Position numbers and translations under genes: made by a program
Notes under the pieces: model-generated
Told to the model about the DNA's origin: nothing
What the model saw: only the letters and a program-made list of their open reading frames with translations
The model's database searches: none
Source: Chrysoperla carnea
Taxonomy: Eukaryota > Arthropoda > Insecta > Neuroptera > Chrysopidae
Assembly: GCF_905475395.1 (NCBI RefSeq)
Contig: NC_058339.1
Location: forward strand, 38,077,172-38,141,171
Length of the DNA: 64,000 nt
Direction of reading: 5' to 3'
In this document: in pieces, positions 22,687-37,084 of the stretch
Layout: every line of letters starts with the position of its first letter
How positions within the stretch are numbered: position 1 is the first letter of the stretch

Positions 22687-25600
22687 GTAAACATCACACC
22701 ACGTCACTCTAATTTAACAACATAAACAAAAACAAAAAAAAATACAAAAATAAAAAACAAAAAAAAGTAAAAACACATGCAGATTGTTATTATTGTATTA
22801 ATTAATTAATTATTCGTTTTGAATTTATTTTGAGAAGAAAAGAAGTCGTCATTGAGAGTTACTGAACTCTCTTCACAAACAGTCTTTTAAATAAACTTAA
22901 CTGTGTGTGCCGTGTCCTTCACTCCACATCCCTCTAACAATCCTTCATTACACATTAAAACTGATGCCCAAACTTCTTAACCATCCATATTTTTAATTTG
23001 TTTTTTTAAATAAATAAAATAGACTGAGCATGTTCCTAATGGGCAAATTTACACAAATCATGGGAACGACGAAAAAAATCGATTAAATATTCTCTTAAAT
23101 TTTCTTTTTTGTCAAATAGTTACGCTTAGCTAGTAATTTATATAATTTTTTTAACATCCAATTTAAGTTTTTGTTGTTTAAAAAAAAAATATTCGCTTCG
23201 ATCCATTCAATTTTATATAAAAAAAATGATATTTTCGAATAATAAATTTTATTGTTCGGTAAATGGAATTATGTTGTATAAGAATGTATTAAATTATATA
23301 AATATTTTGAGGTCTTTATTTGTGTGTTTTTATTTTTTTTATCTTTTTTTTTTCTCTCTGGATTGGTGTTAGATTTAAAAAGATTGGGTAGGTACGATTA
23401 CCAGTGGTGGATCCAGGGTGGGGGGCAGTATAGGTATAATTGTACCCATATTAAGACAAAAATATTTGTTATTGTGAAGTTAACTTGCAAACACGAATTT
23501 CATCAGTTGTTTATTTCTGATCTATTATGTAGATTAAATCTTTTTCTGGATCCGCCACTGACAACTATACGTATTCGATTCAAATAATAACGTAAGAATA
23601 GGAATTTTCATTTTTGCTTGATGGATTACTTATGAATAGCTCTCTTAAGAGCCAACATTTCGTAGCAAGTATTTTATAATAATATACATTGTGCTCGAAT
23701 TCTGATAATTTTTAATAAGATGTTATATGTTGTAAAATTGGAAAGGAAATAATGTTTTTGTGATTACTCTTCCTTGATTTTTTTGTATGCTAAAACAGCA
23801 ATATTCCTATGACATATTATTTTCTGAGAACAACTCAATAAGAAATACAAATATACTAGAAAAATTTTAAATGAAAATCATTTTAACTAGCAGAACTTTT
23901 TCTTTGCGTTTGTTAAAACGTTAATAACGATAGGCATGACATTTATTGATATAAATAACAAAGGATAAAAAATATGCATAGAACCAATCAACGTGACTGA
24001 AATTAAAAATTTTCTAATCAATTTTTATGAAGATGTTTGAATAAACTAAAAAACGTCAAGTCTGGCCTGTTCGATTAAAATCTTGATGTTTGGAACTGAA
24101 TTGTAAACATTTACTGGCGATCAATATGCATATGTGTTCTATTTTAATATAATCAGTTAGGGTTAATAATGGCTAAATGTATTAAAATTTCTACCTATTC
24201 ATACGAAATCGTGCTTATTAGGGCGCTTGACAAAAATTTGAAATATCTACTTTTCTACCAGGATTTAGTTCAATTTTTAATATTCTGGACAAAAATATCC
24301 AAAGAAAATCGAATACGTGTAGTCCTCGGACCTAAATAATAATGGATGTCTCGAAAATACAGTCATTTTTTGCTTTTCATTTTAATTCAATAATAACAAA
24401 TGCACTCTCCCCTAGTTTCTAGTTTCGATTTAAGTTTTTTTAATTTTAATAATTCAGTTCTGTTTTTGGAATGTTTAATGCAGATTTTGATGAATTTTAC
24501 TTTTTTTTTTTATATATGTACGACATGTGAATAATACTTTATACAGGGTGGTGGCTCTTAAACACGATAACCTGTTTAACAGTAACCTATGTTTAAGAAT
24601 CAATTATTCTGTATAGCAATAATAAAATGTTGATGATTATTATGTTATTCAAGAGATTTTTTTGTATTACAAAAATAGTTCGTTTTTTATGAACTTGAGG
24701 GTATTTTTTAAATATTGTTTTTTTTCTCTGAAGTGAAACTTCTTTACACAAAAAAGGGGCAACAGGATCAAGTAAGTGTATAAGAATAGCACTCTCATAG
24801 AGAGTCAAAACGAGGCTCTAATAATGTTAATTTAGTAAGTTTGAAAAATGTTTATAGATTTCGGCTCTCGTTAAAAGAAGTTTCCCTTCCAAAAAGGTGT
24901 GAGGAGATCCAAAAGCACACATACTTTTCTAATTAAAAAATTTTGCATTTATTTTCGAATTGACAATGTGTTTTTAGAATGAAGAGTTTCAACAAAAAAA
25001 ATTTTTGCACTTACTTAAAATACGTTGCCACCAAATGAATTTAATGTACATCCTGTTTAGGGATTTTAGTAAACAAATTGTTTTTCGTTTAAATTTGCGA
25101 TAAATTCCGCTCTTAATAATTTAGAGGAGTGGAATAAAATGCAAAAGCTAATTTTAGATGACTATATATTTTATAAAACCAACCAAACACAATAAAGCAG
25201 GCAATTCCCAAAACTTGATCGAGACATGATACAGCAATTTATGACATCCGTAAATAGTTTGGAAAGCAAACGTAAAGTAATGTCTCCGTTTCTTGTCTCG
25301 ATCGCGCGTTGGTTAAATGCTACTTTAAGAAGACGTCGTCATAGAGTACATAAGTTTTATAGATGATGCTGACTTGTGATTAAAATAATAAAATGATGAT
25401 TGCTTTGACTTTATTTTAAATTACCGATTTCATTAATTACAGTTCGGGTACCTCAACCCACACATTCAAGTAGCTAATGAAATCGCTGAGTTGAATCCTG
25501 TATAAAAGGCAGCTCAGTAGTAGCTGAAATGGATGCATTGGTGTATATAGAATCGAGTAACTTGTTCGGGTAAATAATTTCAAAAAAGCTTTACACAATT

Positions 25601-27790
25601 TTCCCTTTTTTGTAATCGCAAAATATTTTAATGTAATGATGATTTTGTTTTAAGTTTACTTATCTGAACGAATTACTGATTCCATATGTATATAGTCGAA
25701 TTAATGAAGCTTAAAAATCATCGAAATTTCTCAGTCCTCAGGAACAGAATCAATTGAATTTTTTAATTTATGGGTGTACATTTTTTGGAAAATTCTTAGA
25801 ATTTATTGTTATCAATTTTACTTCTTGTATAATGTGCGGCTTTTTCCATTCTAGTGAACAGTATGCAATTCGCACGATTTGTTTGTTCTTCATATTTTTA
25901 TTTTTAATTTGTAAATTCGTATAATAAATGAGACTTTTTGTTTTAAATACTTTCAAAATCGGTTCTGTTTTTGAGGTTTTGAGGAAATTTAAATCCTTCA
26001 TTGGCTCGCCTAGTAACCTCGCCTTTACTTATTAATATAAAATGATTGTAATTGTATATATATATTTGTAAAACGACAACTATTGATGAGAATTACACTG
26101 AATTTTTATTTTAAAAACATCTAAATGAATTATTATTACAAGTAAAAGATGTAACTTGTAAAAATTAAAAATGGCGACACTATAAAATGTGATATTTTTG
26201 CCAGCATATGTTATAATAATTATGATCTATATATTTTTGTGGCGTGATTGATTACAATCGATAATTTTTTTATCTATGTTCGAATTATATTTATATTTTT
26301 TAAATAGGACTTCATATTATATAATTGTGAGCAGTTTGTAAAAAAAAAATACAAAAAATAATAATTAAAAATAAATAAATTGTATAATTTCAGGTTGTAT
26401 TAAGCATAATGTTGATTATATAATTAATAAAAAAACGCATTTTCAGAGATGAAAGATAATATAATACATAAAATTTGACAGTCTTATGATTTTATTTTAG
26501 AGTCTGATTTATTCCTTTTGATTTAGAGTGATTTTTAGAATGAAAGTTCAAAAAAGTTTTTGACTTTATGGTTATTTTAACGCGTTTTCAGAATAAACTA
26601 TTACGATTTGCGTGGAGGGCATTATTAACGGTTGAAGTGACAGAGTGATATTTAGATAATAGGTAAGTTTATAGCACATGTCGTTCGTAGTACATTTGGT
26701 CAGTGTATGCGAGAATCAGAGAATATTTTGAATATTAATTTGAGATTGATATTTTACATAATGTTAATAGAAGATCTTATTCATATATGAGATAGCAATA
26801 CACTGGTTTTATGCGCTCCGTGCATGAGTTTTATTTCAAAGAGCTACCATAGAAACGACAAACTAGTAATAATTGTATGGATGCACATGTAAGTCTATGG
26901 ATTGTATATATGGTTTACATTGGTAATTTAATATTATTTTCTAACAAAAAGGCTGAATACAGTAGCCTAAAATATGCTTTGATGTGCCTACAAATTAATT
27001 GAATGTTTCTGTACTTTTCCAAAATATGGTGTTCTTACCAATCATTGTAAATCGCTAATTTTTATAGCAAATTATCAACAAATTTTTTATAATTTTCAAA
27101 ATACTGAAGTCAATATCTCAAATTCTAAGATTTACGTGTACACAAAGATAAAACTTACTTTTTGGCGTATAACTCAAATTACAGACACGATGCACAACGT
27201 ATATCTTCCAGCCTATAATTATATATTTAAAACTTTCCAAGTTGATTATTATGAAAATCACAATCCAAAGATGAAGAAAATCCTGAAATATATTGTAGTG
27301 ACTCACTCATATAGCTAACATATAAAGCTGGTTTGAAAACAAGTAATAGTAGCGAAGAAAGAAAAATTTTTTTAGCCACAATAGTTCTACATGCTCTTGT
27401 GAAAAATATCCGTTAGAAAAATTACGAAGATCAAATCAAAATCAATTTCCATAACGGGGAGTGTTTTATTTTCAACACGATGCTAATTGCCGATTCGTAA
27501 AATAAACATTGATACGTAAAATTCGATTATATTTCTAACTTTCATTATTTGTTGTGATATTTATCCTAACTTCACTTTAAAATAATAATATATTAAATAA
27601 CCACAATTTGCTTAATTGAGAACTTAATGTTTCAAGATATTTTTCGTTAATATGCTTTATATTAAAAAGTTGGAAGGTTTTATAGTTTTATTTTTAAATT
27701 AAGCGCTATTTATTAGTAAATAATAATGGCGCTTTTATTTAGAACATGCGTATTAAAAAATATATGTCTAGTTTAATTCTAACCTCCAAT
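22687..27790. other. gene-free stretch between USP7 and RpS15A
   Basis: It begins with the probable 3' UTR of USP7 (polyA-type AATAAA near 22890 and further ones to about 23240). Apart from the hAT-like MITE at 23402-23560, no coding exon, RNA gene or clear repeat was recognised. Several long frames here lack any protein-family resemblance. Confidence 0.45.
23402..23560. mobile_element. small hAT-like MITE
   Basis: The 159-base element starts with cagtggtggatccagg and ends with ctggatccgccactg, terminal inverted repeats with one or two mismatches. The CAGTGGCGGATCC-type end is typical of hAT superfamily elements. The flanking octamers acgattac and acaactat match at five of eight positions, a weak remnant of an 8-bp target duplication. 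There is no coding capacity, so it would have depended on an external transposase. Confidence 0.75.
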
Positions 27791-27796
27791 AGGTTT

Positions 27797-27857
27797 CCTT
27801 TTTCCTGTATGTGGCATAGTGGTTAATGGAACAAAATTAACTAAAAATAAATCCCAG
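27797..27857 (+). promoter_or_regulatory. RpS15A 5' UTR exon with pyrimidine-rich (TOP-like) start
   Basis: The tract cctttttcctg at 27797-27807 resembles the 5' terminal oligopyrimidine start of ribosomal protein mRNAs, which couples translation to growth signalling. It is followed by a short non-coding leader that ends at cccag before a gtaatc donor at 27858. The next exon begins at 28057, two bases before the RpS15A ATG. The exact transcription start is inferred. Confidence 0.5.
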
Positions 27858-28034
27858 GTAATCATAATTTCTCCCATCAATCTAATAAAAATAATCAAGT
27901 GAAATTGATAATAAAACTAATCTAAATAAGTTTTCGTAAATATTTTCGAGTTTTCATTTATAAATACAAAGTAAAATTTTAATTTTTTGTGGTTATTGAC
28001 ATCTCAGAAACATGTTTACCGAATGGTGTTTTAA

Positions 28035-29815
<1,781 letters not shown>

Positions 29816-29843
29816 TTTGTAATTATTATGTTTCGCTAATAAA

Positions 29844-32515
29844 ATAATTTAAAATCCGTTTTGTTATTTACTTTATTTTTAAAATATATGCAAAATTCTT
29901 TTTAGTAGTTTTCCTAAAATCTAAATCCCAAGTATTTCCAAATACACCCGAACCTCATTCATTCAATATCTGAATATTCTTCAATTGAAAATACTGCAAA
30001 ACCGCTTACGCTTTGGATACAAGGAACGTTTTCATGGATTGGTTATAAATACAGGCGCTGGTGTTAAGTGAAACAAGTGAAAACAAACAAATGACTGAGT
30101 TAATTGTTGAAATACCATGCATAGTCAGTGTTGATTTCTTTATCACATTACACATACATACATGTGACACATAAATAACTGATAATCAAGTGTAGTGCAT
30201 ATTATAAAATTTCCGCCTAATTGGCGCCCTCACGGGTAAACAGTGATGTTTACGAAAAAATGTTTCAAACAAAAGTTGTTTAATTTTTGATAAGGAACAT
30301 TTTTTGCATTAAAACTTGTTCTATCTCTAAGGGTTTACAAGATGGGTCCTACGTACCCAAGACCCAATTGACCTATGATGCTCATTTACGAACTTGACCT
30401 CACTTTTTACGTCCTGAGTGTAAAAATTTCAGTTCGATATCTTTTTTTGTTTTTGAGTTATCGTGTCCACAGACGGAAGGACGTGCGGACAACTGGAAAT
30501 GGACTAATTAGGTGATTTTATGAACACTTTTTTTTCCTAGCATCATTATGGGACTAAACTTAATATACTATGTATATTTCATATATACATGGTATAAAAA
30601 TAAAATAATGAAGCTTTAGTGAGGGAAATGGCAATGATTAAAACAGGGGTAATTTTGGAAGCACAGTAAAAAGTTTTTGCTTCTTGAGCAACGCTCTTAA
30701 TTTAAGTTAGCTCAAATAGTTATCAAAGCTCCAAGTTATCATAATTATAAATCTAAAACACCTTCTTGGAAAAATGTTCTTGATCATAGAAAAAGCCTTT
30801 TTTACTTTTTCTTAAATTCGAATTTCATATGTTGTTGGGCATCAGAGCTTAATTGAAGGAAATTTTGATGAGTGTTACCTGCTTCTGATTCCACTTTCTT
30901 TAGATTTGGTCTTAGTAGTAAATATATAAGAATAGAAAACGTAAACAACAAGACCATTATTTCTATATTTCATCAATTTGAACTTGTTAGCCAGACTTTA
31001 TAAAACTCTGTAGGTTTCAAAGATTATCTTGGAAGACTGGTTTTTAACTAAATTTTTCAAAAATCAAGAAATTGGATCAATCCATACCCACTAGTTCTGG
31101 GCCGCTTGGAGCTAGTGAATTTTATATATTCGTATGTTAACCGGGAAAGATAAAAGAAAAACCATTTCCTGTAAACATTTCTTTTATTAACCCAACTTGC
31201 CGGTATATTTGAAAATACCGACTTGAGTATAAGTATCGATTTATACAACTAGATGTCTATGCTTAGTACATTGCTTGTGAATATAGATGGCAGTAGCGAC
31301 GAAAGTATTTTGCAAGTATAAATTAATTTTAAATTCAAATAAGTCTTTTGATTCCTAATTTCGAAAGTAGATACTTTTAATATAAAATATTAATTCTAAG
31401 TTTTTTGACTTTGATTAGTTGTATTATCAGAGACATTCATGTCCAAAACTAATTTAGATTTGAGTTTGTAATGATTGTTTCTAATGGTTACAAGGAAGTA
31501 AACAAGAATTTTAGACAAATTCGCTCGCGGCTTATGGATTAATCTCTCTTGGTAGACCATGAACAAATCTTAAAGTGAAGTTGTAGAAATATGATGTGCA
31601 ATTTCATTCAAAAAGAAAAAATAGTTTTTCTTTTTAAGCATTCTGCTTCACATTTTTTGTCAGATTCCAAATGATAATATTAAACAAATCGAGATTCTCC
31701 ACATAATTATCCAAATATATGAGCAAGAGATTAATATGTTAAGATGAATAATAATCATAAATCGCTTGAGGCAGATTATTCGCTAGTTGCTAAGCATAAT
31801 GCAATAATTGAATAAAAAAACAACTGCACCATTTGTTAAGAGAGTCTAACTAAATATTTGCATTTGATAGTTTTTCAAGGTAAAAACTGATTGAGTAATC
31901 ACCTTAAAGGTAAATACATTAAGATAAATGATCATTACCTAGATGGCATAATACACAAAGTAACTTTTTTTTTAAATTAAAAAGTTTCATAACATACCTA
32001 TATGAAAAAAGTATTACTGCACATGCGCATATATTTAATTCGCATGTTTTAATATCCATTCCGTGTCTAACTGAGCTGACGAACGCATGATATATACAAA
32101 TGTAGAATGCGACGGTGAAAGTAAATATTAAAATACAAAAAAAGTTTTTTAAACTTAAAAAAGATGAATAAAAGTTCGTTAATTTTATTATTTTTAATTC
32201 ATAATCGAACTATTTATACAGTAAATGTAATTGTACATTGTTTTATGTGAGTTTCAAAGTGAAATAAAATGTTTTTATAGAGAAGTATTAAACGTAACGG
32301 AATACAACGGACGGTATATTTACCTAGGTAACAACAGACAAGGAGCCGAACGGCCACAGGTGGGTAACATGTTTTAGTGACAATAAATATTAAATAATTT
32401 TTAAGTTAAAGACGATGAATAAATTAATTTTACAAGTGATTTTTAAAGTGTAAGTGAATTATGTTTTGTTTTAAGTGAAAACAAGTGTTTTTTGTTTTTT
32501 TTGGGTAGTTTTGCA
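29844..32515. other. gene-free stretch after RpS15A
   Basis: Apart from the family-A repeat at 30070-30595, no exon, RNA gene or clear repeat was recognised. From about 32280 the DNA is a little richer in G+C (cggaatacaacggacggt, ggagccgaacggccacagg), which may be leader sequence of the candidate gene starting at 32516. Confidence 0.35.
30070..30595 (+). repeat. dispersed repeat family A, copy 2 (long form)
   Basis: The copy begins with aagtgaaaacaaacaaatga and a segment holding gttaattgttgaaataccatg and cacattacacatacatacatg. It then follows the same body as copy 1, from cctcacgggtaaacagtgatg to atatttcatatatacatgg. It is about 526 bases long and defines the probable full length of the family together with the inverted copy at 42994-43490. 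Confidence 0.75.
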
Positions 32516-32675
32516 ATGTTAATCGTTATTAATCAAGTGACAATCAATAATAATATGGAGGAAAAGGAAAGATTTAGTAGAAAATTGATGACAATGCCAT
32601 TTTATTCGTTAACTTATTGTGTCATAATACAATGTTTGGTCATATTCGTTTCCTTGGTAAACAATTGCAATGCAG
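32516..32675 (+). CDS. candidate first coding exon encoding a signal peptide
   Basis: ATG 32516 opens 53 codons. A hydrophilic start (about 25 residues, with a second in-frame ATG and a cluster MEEKERFSRK) is followed by MPFYSLTYCVIIQCLVIFVS, then LVNNCNAG. That is a hydrophobic core of about 15 residues with a plausible signal-peptidase site after NCNA. The exon stops at a strong donor, gcag|gtaagt, in phase 1, the phase most often seen after signal-peptide exons of secreted or adhesion proteins. Translation may start at any of the in-frame ATGs. No downstream domain exon was recognised in the following 31 kb, so the product is unknown. A hydrophobic chance frame is the alternative. Confidence 0.45.
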
Positions 32676-32989
32676 GTAAGTTCACTGACCAATATTTGTT
32701 TTCTTGCTTGTTACTAATTAAGTTTATCAAGGTATCCATTTAGCATACACAGGTGACTTTGTACAAGTTTTATTGAAAAAGTTTTATTGTATCGAGTTCA
32801 TGATTCTTTGACCAAAATAATAGATTTTTTTCATGTAGAATTCATTGTTTAGATTTAGAAGGCCATTTAATACAAATTAAAGGCCATATCTATTTTAAGT
32901 TAAAATTTCTTAGTTTTGGAACCTCATTTCGTTTAATTAAACTAGAATTTGAAGGAAACAATCAGAATTTGTAAAAAAAAAAAAATATC

Positions 32990-33300
32990 CTTCAAGGCAT
33001 TTCAAATATTAAAAAAAAAGTTTTACTCGCATCTTTTTAACCGACTACAAAATAAAGCCATGTTCTCAATTTTTACTTGGATTGGGGTGATTAATTATTA
33101 TACGGTGAATGTTTTTTGAATTGATGGCATAAAATATTTTTCGAAAAATAATTATGATGAACTATTACAAGATTACCTATCTGCAAGAAAATATGTACCT
33201 ACCAGCGAACCTTATATTAAAAATTACCCATTTGAAGTCGTCTGTGATCGTATCACTCTTTGGCGTCGACTTCAAAAACTAATTATTCCTAAAATAATTA
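32990..33300. repeat. retroelement-tail-like repeat
   Basis: The block contains tttttaaccgactacaaa, tttacttggattggggtgat and at its end tgaagtcgtc and ggcgtcgacttcaaaaac. Combinations of an accgacttcaaa motif with such spacing are common in interspersed repeats of insects. Only this copy is in the window, so the call is tentative. Confidence 0.35.
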
Positions 33301-34443
33301 TTAACTATTGAAAAGTATTTATTTTAAAATTATTTTCGTAAGTATTTTTGGTACAGTTTTTGTTTTTGAAAAAATCGCTATTAGATTGTTATAGGTGTTT
33401 CGATTTCAGTTTATACAATGTTTGCTTTTTCGAGATTAGAACGAAAACGCCATAGAAATTACTCTATAATTATTAACATTGATTGACAAGGCCAGCCTCG
33501 CGTCGTGGGAAAGCAAATTTTCTCACAAAATAATTTTATAATGTCATGTTTTGGATTCTTCAGCGATATCTAAATGATCCTTTAATGGTATTAATTTTTT
33601 AGTGTGAAGGGTGAATAAACATTTCTTTTCACCCTTCTTAGCCAAATATACCCATTTTGAGAAATAAACGAGTTATCTCAAAATACAATAATAATTCCAA
33701 TTTAGTTTTAGATTATACTGATGAAACGTGTTGAAAAATCAACTTTATATTCATGTTCTTCTCTCGATACAAATGTTCTACGCGTTTCTCCAGAAAATTG
33801 CATACATTAAAGTATTTGCCTGCGCTTACAAAGAAATGGTGTATATTTAGTATCAAATAATTAAGATGAGTAAATACCATCGGCGCGGGCGTCGCTAAAA
33901 TGAAATTATTGAGGGGACATTGATATCAATTTTTGAAATATTTCCACCAGTTTTTGAATGGTTTAAAAGTTAAGATTATTTGACGATCATGACGACTCTT
34001 TTAATAAATAAGAACTTGAATAGTCTAAATTTCGTTGTCTACTGACTCCGAAACTTTGATTTAATTGAAACAAAACGCAATTTATTGTTCGATTGAATGG
34101 CAAGTTACTGAAATTCCTACGAGATATCGCCTTTTGTTTATTATTTTGGGTGATATTTTGTAGTTTGTGGGTCATTATTTTTCAAAAATTTGTATTCTAG
34201 CTGGAAAAATTTCCCCGAATATTTGCAATTTGTCTTTGTGAGTATGCTACAAAAAATTGAAAAAATCACACTTGGAATTTGATGAAAATTTATATATGGG
34301 TTAATTTTGACCCAAAAATTACGAAAATCGGGTTCATGTAAGGATTGGATTAGTATGTTTGGAAAGTAGGAGTACTTAAAGTTAAAATTGAGATTTGTCC
34401 TGGAAAATTATGACAATAACATATGGATGAGTGTACCATAGAT

Positions 34444-34727
34444 CAGGCATGGGTAAACGTGGCTTACAGAAGTCTCTTGGACTCCTAACTTAACATACGA
34501 GTAAGACAGTGACAACCTAAAATACGAGTAAGACAGAGAGAACATTTTTTTCTACCTATCTCATTACTATTAGAGAAACTGAGATAGGTAGAAGAGTCGT
34601 ATACCCGTCTCATTTCCTCTGCTATGAGCAATGCGGACTTGGATAAAGAGACACACGGTAAAGGTTATGACACACAATAAAGTTAAAACAATGATGACTT
34701 CGGTTTAAAATAACTCGCCCATGCCTG
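34444..34727. mobile_element. hAT-like MITE with 8-bp target duplication
   Basis: The element starts caggcatgggtaaac and ends ctcgcccatgcctg, giving inverted ends CAGGCATGGG. The flanking octamers are ccatagat and ccataaat, identical at seven of eight positions, as expected of a hAT-type target duplication. Inside is a perfect 12-bp hairpin stem (ctacctatctca/tgagataggtag) and a duplicated acgagtaagacag motif. A second copy lies at 61748-62016 and a fragment at 51558-51662. It has no coding capacity. Confidence 0.8.
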
Positions 34728-35834
34728 CCATAAATGAATATCTTTATTTTTAGAAAAATAATACTTTGATTACTATGGTGCTACCATCGTCAAATAATCA
34801 TAAATATTCTCTGAAAAATCAATGGATACTGGATAGAAGATACTCAATAAATTTATGTGTCTATCGTATAATTTTTGATGTGACTGTATATAAAATATAA
34901 AAATTGTACATTTTGAATTAAATTTTTATTGCTATAGTTAAAAATATAATATCAATTGAAATTCGTTGTTTTATCAAATAAAAACATCATTAAATTTCAA
35001 ATTAAAAATCAAACATCATCTGAGAAATGTTTAAGTTCGCGACCCAGTATTTAGATCATGTTTTGGGTCATAGTATAGATAAAATTTTGTTATAAAAAAT
35101 TTTCTTTATTACTTTCATTAAATGCATTTTATTTTTGTTAAGATATTCAGTGACGGGTCTAATGGGTCATTCCCACTTCCTCTCAAACATAATAAATAAC
35201 TTAATAGAAAAAATAATATCCATGTTTGGCCATTTATATTAGTTACACTAAGATTTTAAAAAATGGCTACTTAGATCAAAATAAATTTAACTTAAAAAAA
35301 AAAAACTACTGTTATTAAAAAAATTAGGAAGGGACATTAACAACACATTTAAATAAAAGTTTTATATTTGTATCCTATAATTAAATTATTTAGAAAGAGG
35401 GGTATCGAGTATTCGAGTCTCAATAATAACCCCCTTATTTAAAAGTATTTCATTAATGTTAGGTATAATCACATATCTGTCCTATTTATGATAAACTGAT
35501 GTACCTACTTCCAAAAGTATATAATTTTGAGGGATACAAACCTTTCAAATTTTTTACGGCTAAAATATTTTGTTACAAAACATTGTAATTAAACAGAGAG
35601 TTCACACTTCTGGAAAACCTATTAGGGAAGTTCATGTAGTATTTTTGGTTGCCAAACCAAAATTTTTAGAAACCTTTGTTAAAAATATAAAACTTTTTGC
35701 ATGTTTAATTAATGGTATCAACGTAACTAATTAAAATAATAAATGGTATCACAGTGGTATTTAAAAACGTATCTAAACGTTTAAGAAAAATGCGATGGAT
35801 TTTAAGCAAGTTTTTACCATGTTTTATTAATTAC

Positions 35835-36232
35835 TAGTAGTTACTCACCTGCTTTGCTGGGTATCTTCAATTTTAAATACATATTTTAAGTACCTAAAAA
35901 ATGACGGAGTTTCATACAAACTTGCATTCCCTATTTTAACTCCTTAAAGCACGAATTATCATAAAAAAGCGGTATAGTAAAATTTTATCTCAAATCGCGA
36001 GTACACATATCATTTTTTACATTTTCAACTTTAAAATTTACCATATAAACTTTCAACCCTCATTTTAACCCCCTAAAGGATGAATTTCAAAAAAAATTCT
36101 CTTAGTGCATTCTTACGCCATTTAAAGAACTTGCTAATTTCATGCTCCTAGACCAAACAGTTTCAGCTGTGCGTTGATCGAGTCAGTCGGCCAGGCAGTC
36201 AGTCAGTCTATTTTTTTAATATATGTAGATTA
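35835..36232 (+). repeat. RTE/SINE-tail-like repeat
   Basis: The block starts ctcacctgctttgctgggta and includes tcaaccctcattttaacccc. It ends with gtcagtcggccaggcagtca and atatatgtagat. A 'cccgcttcgctggg' start, a cagtcagtc tract and a tatatgtagat end are typical of interspersed repeat tails in insect genomes. No reverse-transcriptase frame is kept. Confidence 0.45.
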
Positions 36233-37061
36233 AATAGTTTTATAAACTAAAAATTCTGTTCAATTTTTGTTCTGCTCTCAATCAATTTTACAATAACTCT
36301 AATAAATAGTAATACATGAATAAGAGTGTATCCTGTCTGAACAGCTGTTTGCGTAGGTCACCCTTTCATAGATAATTTTAATACTAGCAAATTTCTATAC
36401 AGATCAATGATTTTCAATAGGTGTTAAAAATTTATTTATAGTACAAAAAAATTATTTTTTTATTGAAAGTTTTACAAGTAGTATCTATTCGATATTTAAT
36501 CGATAAAACCAGAGTTTTCCTAGAAAATAACAGCAATCGAATTTGTTCAGTATGAAAGAAGACTTACTTCGAAATTCAAATGGAAATCTAGCATTGAAAC
36601 TTTTGTTGAATTGAAAGCATTGTATTTTGAAATTATCATAATTGATTTCCTAGTCTGTTTCGAGATCAGAAACCTTTTGAGGGTGGATGCCACTCTTTTC
36701 AAGGATAAATATTTTGACAATCAAAATATTCTTAGAAATTTATAGAGTGAATCAAAGCAAAAAAAAATTTGCATAAAGTCCGTGCTTTTTGAGTTATTTA
36801 GTTGCAGCCCTTGTCTCATGGTCTAAAACTTTGGTAAAGTAACTTTTAGGCGTAGAATCAGAAATAACAAAGTTATAAGCGAAAAATCGATGAAAGTTCA
36901 TAATTCGAAAATAGATAAAATTATATGAAGATCAAAAAGTTTCAACGACATTTGAAAAATAAAATTTATTTATGTTTTAAATCGAGCGTGAGCAAAATGC
37001 TCATAACGCTAGTGCTGACGGATTGAACCCGAGTTATATTTGACAATTTAATAGTTAAAAT

Positions 37062-37084
37062 AATATATATATATATATATATAT
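37062..37084. repeat. (AT)n microsatellite
   Basis: A run of alternating AT dinucleotides of a little over 20 bases. Confidence 0.85.
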
